Assembly (NCBI GenBank): GCA_009692395.1
Contig: SHZG01000030.1
Span: 1 to 15,029 of the forward strand
Direction of reading: 5' to 3'
DNA from: Methylococcales bacterium
GTDB taxonomy: Bacteria > Pseudomonadota > Gammaproteobacteria > Methylococcales > Methylomonadaceae
Length of the DNA: 15,029 nt
Made by a program: the position numbers and the translations under genes. Below the pieces are notes generated by a model, which saw only the letters and a list, made by a program, of their open reading frames with translations, ran no database searches and was not told the DNA's origin. Each line of letters begins with the position of its first letter. The stretch's first letter is position 1. Positions 13,175 through 15,029 of the stretch are shown here, piece by piece.

Positions 13175-14529
13175 TACAGCACTCCAACAATGTGTAGAAA
13201 AATCAACAATACACCCGCTGGTGCAACATAACTAATCAATGCTTTCCACACTGCGTATTGCGCGGTAGGCAATTCTAATTCTTGCTCAGTGTGTTGCTGT
13301 TTCATCATCCATCCCGCAAACACTGCAATCGCTAAACCACCCGCAGGTAGCATGATATTAGCGGTCAAGCCATCAATTAATTCAAACAGCGTGTGTCCAA
13401 AAAAGCGAATATCTGCCCAACGATTAAAAGAAAACACTGTCACAAAACCCAACGCCCACGCCACTAAACCCGCTCTCACACTGGCTTGGTCACGCGTCAT
13501 GCCTTTACTTTCTATTAACCACGCCACCGCAGGCTCAATCAACGCAATCGACGAAGTCAATGCGGCAACTACCAACATGAGAAAAAACAACACGCCAAAT
13601 AACCAACCCACCGTCATATTACCGAAGGCAATCGGCAAAGTTTCAAATACCAAACCCGGCCCTGAATCAGGCTGTAAGCCATTGGCAAACACAATAGGGA
13701 AAATCGCAATCCCTGCTAATAAAGCAACGAGGGTATCGGCACCTGCGACAATAATCGTAGACTTCGCAATCGACACGTTTTTAGGCAAGTACGCACCATA
13801 AATCATCATCGTTCCCATGCCTAAACCCAAACTAAAAAATGCTTGTCCTATCGCGGTCAATACCACTTTGCCCGTGATTTTGCTGAAATCAGGACTGAAT
13901 AAAAAGTGCAAACCTTGCTGATAACCGCTAGTGGTCATTGCATAACCAACCAATAGAAACAGCATGACAAATAACATCGGCATTAACATCTGCACCGCTC
14001 GCTCTAAACCCTTCTTAATACCTTTAGACACGATGACCATCGTTGCCAACATAAAAAACGAATGCCAAAAAATCAGCCGTATTGGACTACTAATAAATTC
14101 AGAAAACATCTCGCCTGTTTTTTGTGCATCACTGCCAAAAAAATCCCCCATGATTGCTTTCAAGGTATACGCCGAAGCCCAACCCGCAATCACACTGTAA
14201 TACGATAAAATCAAAAAACCCGCAAGCATGCCCATCCATGCTAAATACTGCCAACGAGAATCCGCGCCTGCTTCTCGCGTCAACGTTCGCATTGTATCTA
14301 CTGGATTTTGCTTAGCACGCCGTCCCAGCATGGTTTCCGCCATCATGATAGGAATGCCCATTAATAGTACGCACAGCACATAAACCATCACAAACGCACT
14401 ACCGCCGTTCTCTCCCGCGATATAAGGAAACTTCCAAATATTCCCTAGCCCAACCGCTGAGCCTGTTGCCGCTAAAATAAACGCGAAGCGGGATGACCAT
14501 TCGCCGTGTTGTGATTGTTTATTTATCAT
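13174..14529 (-). CDS. sodium-dependent transporter, NSS (SNF) family
   Basis: This inner-membrane symporter, 451 residues long, is hydrophobic along most of its length with about 11-12 membrane segments. The first carries the family signature GSAVGLGNIWKFPYIAGENGGSAFV, whose backbone forms the sodium and substrate sites in LeuT. Bacterial members mostly take up amino acids; the substrate here cannot be read from sequence. I chose ATG 14529 because AGGG lies 7 bases upstream. The frame is open upstream to 14580, but those residues are not family-like. It leads the unit with ratA and rnfH, and such transporters are often found beside ratA in gammaproteobacteria. Confidence 0.93.
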   Translation of the reverse strand: MINKQSQHGEWSSRFAFILAATGSAVGLGNIWKFPYIAGENGGSAFVMVYVLCVLLMGIPIMMAETMLGRRAKQNPVDTMRTLTREAGADSRWQYLAWMGMLAGFLILSYYSVIAGWASAYTLKAIMGDFFGSDAQKTGEMFSEFISSPIRLIFWHSFFMLATMVIVSKGIKKGLERAVQMLMPMLFVMLFLLVGYAMTTSGYQQGLHFLFSPDFSKITGKVVLTAIGQAFFSLGLGMGTMMIYGAYLPKNVSIAKSTIIVAGADTLVALLAGIAIFPIVFANGLQPDSGPGLVFETLPIAFGNMTVGWLFGVLFFLMLVVAALTSSIALIEPAVAWLIESKGMTRDQASVRAGLVAWALGFVTVFSFNRWADIRFFGHTLFELIDGLTANIMLPAGGLAIAVFAGWMMKQQHTEQELELPTAQYAVWKALISYVAPAGVLLIFLHIVGVL

Positions 14530-14740
14530 AAGGATTCCCTTTAAAACGTACCGTGTTAGTAATGCTGAGTAAAATAACAAAAATATTCGCTTTCGTCAGT
14601 TTTAAATGACTACTTATCAGCGCCTTATCAATCAGGAGATGCTGAATAGGCTTAACAGCGTTATGGGTACATGACGCTATCACTTATGCACCTGACGCGT
14701 TAAGATACCTAAAAACTTTTGTTTAAGGACTAATAAAAAT
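14530..14740. other. divergent intergenic region
   Basis: These 211 bases separate the minus-strand symporter from the plus-strand stub at 14741 and must hold both promoters. I could not pick out a convincing -35/-10 pair for either and see no gene or long repeat. Confidence 0.4.
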
Positions 14741-14878
14741 ATGCATAAAATAAAACTGCTCTATGTGGAAAACGTCATCATTCGCAAAACAACACCTGTT
14801 CAACAGACATTAACATTTTTTATGCAGGTAGAAAATATTGACTATGCTAAACAAGTTGGTAGTGGGTTAAATCTGTGA
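14741..14878 (+). pseudogene. N-terminal stub of a gene cut by the IS1-family element
   Basis: ATG 14741, with AAGGA upstream, opens a frame that reads MHKIKLLYVENVIIRKTTPV and on to DYAKQV (39 native residues). The IS terminal repeat at 14858 then adds GSGLNL and a stop at 14876-14878. The VENIDYAKQV part recalls the start of CBM21-type (starch or glycogen binding) carbohydrate-binding modules, but so short a stretch makes this only a suggestion. The rest of the gene would lie beyond the IS, outside the window. Confidence 0.65.
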
Positions 14879-15029
14879 TAATAGATTAAAATCACGGGCA
14901 GAATAAAATCACACTTACCTAAAAGACCTTATGAGCTGCTACCAAGAAATCACCTGTCCATTCTGTAAAAGTACCCAGATTGGCAAGTCAGGACGCAATG
15001 CAACGGGAGAGCCACGTTACCGTTGTCGA
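14858..15029 (+). mobile_element. IS1-family insertion sequence, 5' part (runs off the window)
   Basis: The terminal repeat starts GGTAGTGGGTTAAATCTG at 14858 and matches the left-hand copy in reverse, with four differences over the 172 shared bases. It interrupts the gene starting at 14741. The copies read outward, with their 5' ends facing each other across about 14.5 kb. Confidence 0.87.
14931..15029 (+). CDS. insA: IS1-family transposase, InsA-like N-terminus (partial)
   Basis: 33 codons are visible, starting MSCYQEITCPFCKSTQIGKS, with the zinc-finger cysteines C9, C12 and C32. It differs from the left-hand copy at residues 14-15 (ST for RN) and 31 (R for H). The remainder, including the InsB part and the programmed frameshift site, lies past the end of the window. 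Confidence 0.88.
   Translation, partial: MSCYQEITCPFCKSTQIGKSGRNATGEPRYRCR

Noticed and set aside
13289..13801. 170-codon plus-strand open frame inside the symporter
   Set aside because: It is antisense to a well-conserved NSS transporter, and no ribosome site or family features support it.
1..15029. The whole window as a composite transposon
   Set aside because: It would have to carry essential genes such as dnaG and rpoD in their ancestral order; the two IS copies more likely inserted independently.
1..15029. CRISPR arrays
   Set aside because: No regularly spaced direct repeats were seen on reading through both strands.

Overview
The window is 15 kb of a gammaproteobacterial chromosome with moderately low GC by eye. 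The order tsaD <> rpsU-(yqeY)-dnaG-rpoD is the classical gammaproteobacterial macromolecular synthesis region. The protein sequences of RpoD, DnaG, TsaD, MetK, RatA and RnfH are all proteobacterial in type. The genus cannot be named from sequence alone; an environmental group such as methanotrophs or sulfur oxidisers is a guess. Both ends lie inside copies of the same IS1-family element, pointing outward, so the window may be a complete contig broken at a repeat.

Layout. 1-314: 5' end of an IS1-family element reading leftward. 365-1904: arsenic resistance pair, arsC (arsenate reductase) and an ACR3 arsenite exporter that is split by a one-base shift in a run of seven T. 1905-2027: three hairpins between convergent genes. 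2028-2593 (minus): an RRM RNA-binding protein downstream of a cold-shock protein, a likely cold or RNA-chaperone pair. 2882-3892 (minus): tsaD. 3900-8504: rpsU, yqeY, dnaG, rpoD, a CAU-anticodon tRNA (probably tRNA-Ile2) and a terminator. A perfect hairpin covers the dnaG start codon. 8541-11249: metK and ahcY, two enzymes of the activated-methyl cycle. They are separated by a 213-nt leader holding a base-paired element and a previously uncalled 22-codon ORF with a very strong ribosome-binding site. 11281-12426: an AT-rich accessory island with a HEPN-domain protein, a translationally coupled partner and a decayed third gene. 12439-12476: strong terminator shared with the convergent operon. 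12475-14529 (minus): NSS-family Na+ symporter, ratA and rnfH, tightly overlapping. 14741-14878: N-terminal stub of a gene cut by the right-hand IS1-family copy, which runs from 14858 to the end.

How the genes relate. Core functions (tRNA t6A modification, S21, primase, housekeeping sigma factor, SAM synthesis and SAH removal) occupy the middle and look intact. Damage is confined to accessory genes: ACR3, the third gene of the HEPN island and the IS-truncated stub. The best candidates for undescribed biology are the metK-ahcY leader with its small ORF, the hairpin over the dnaG start, and the HEPN gene pair.
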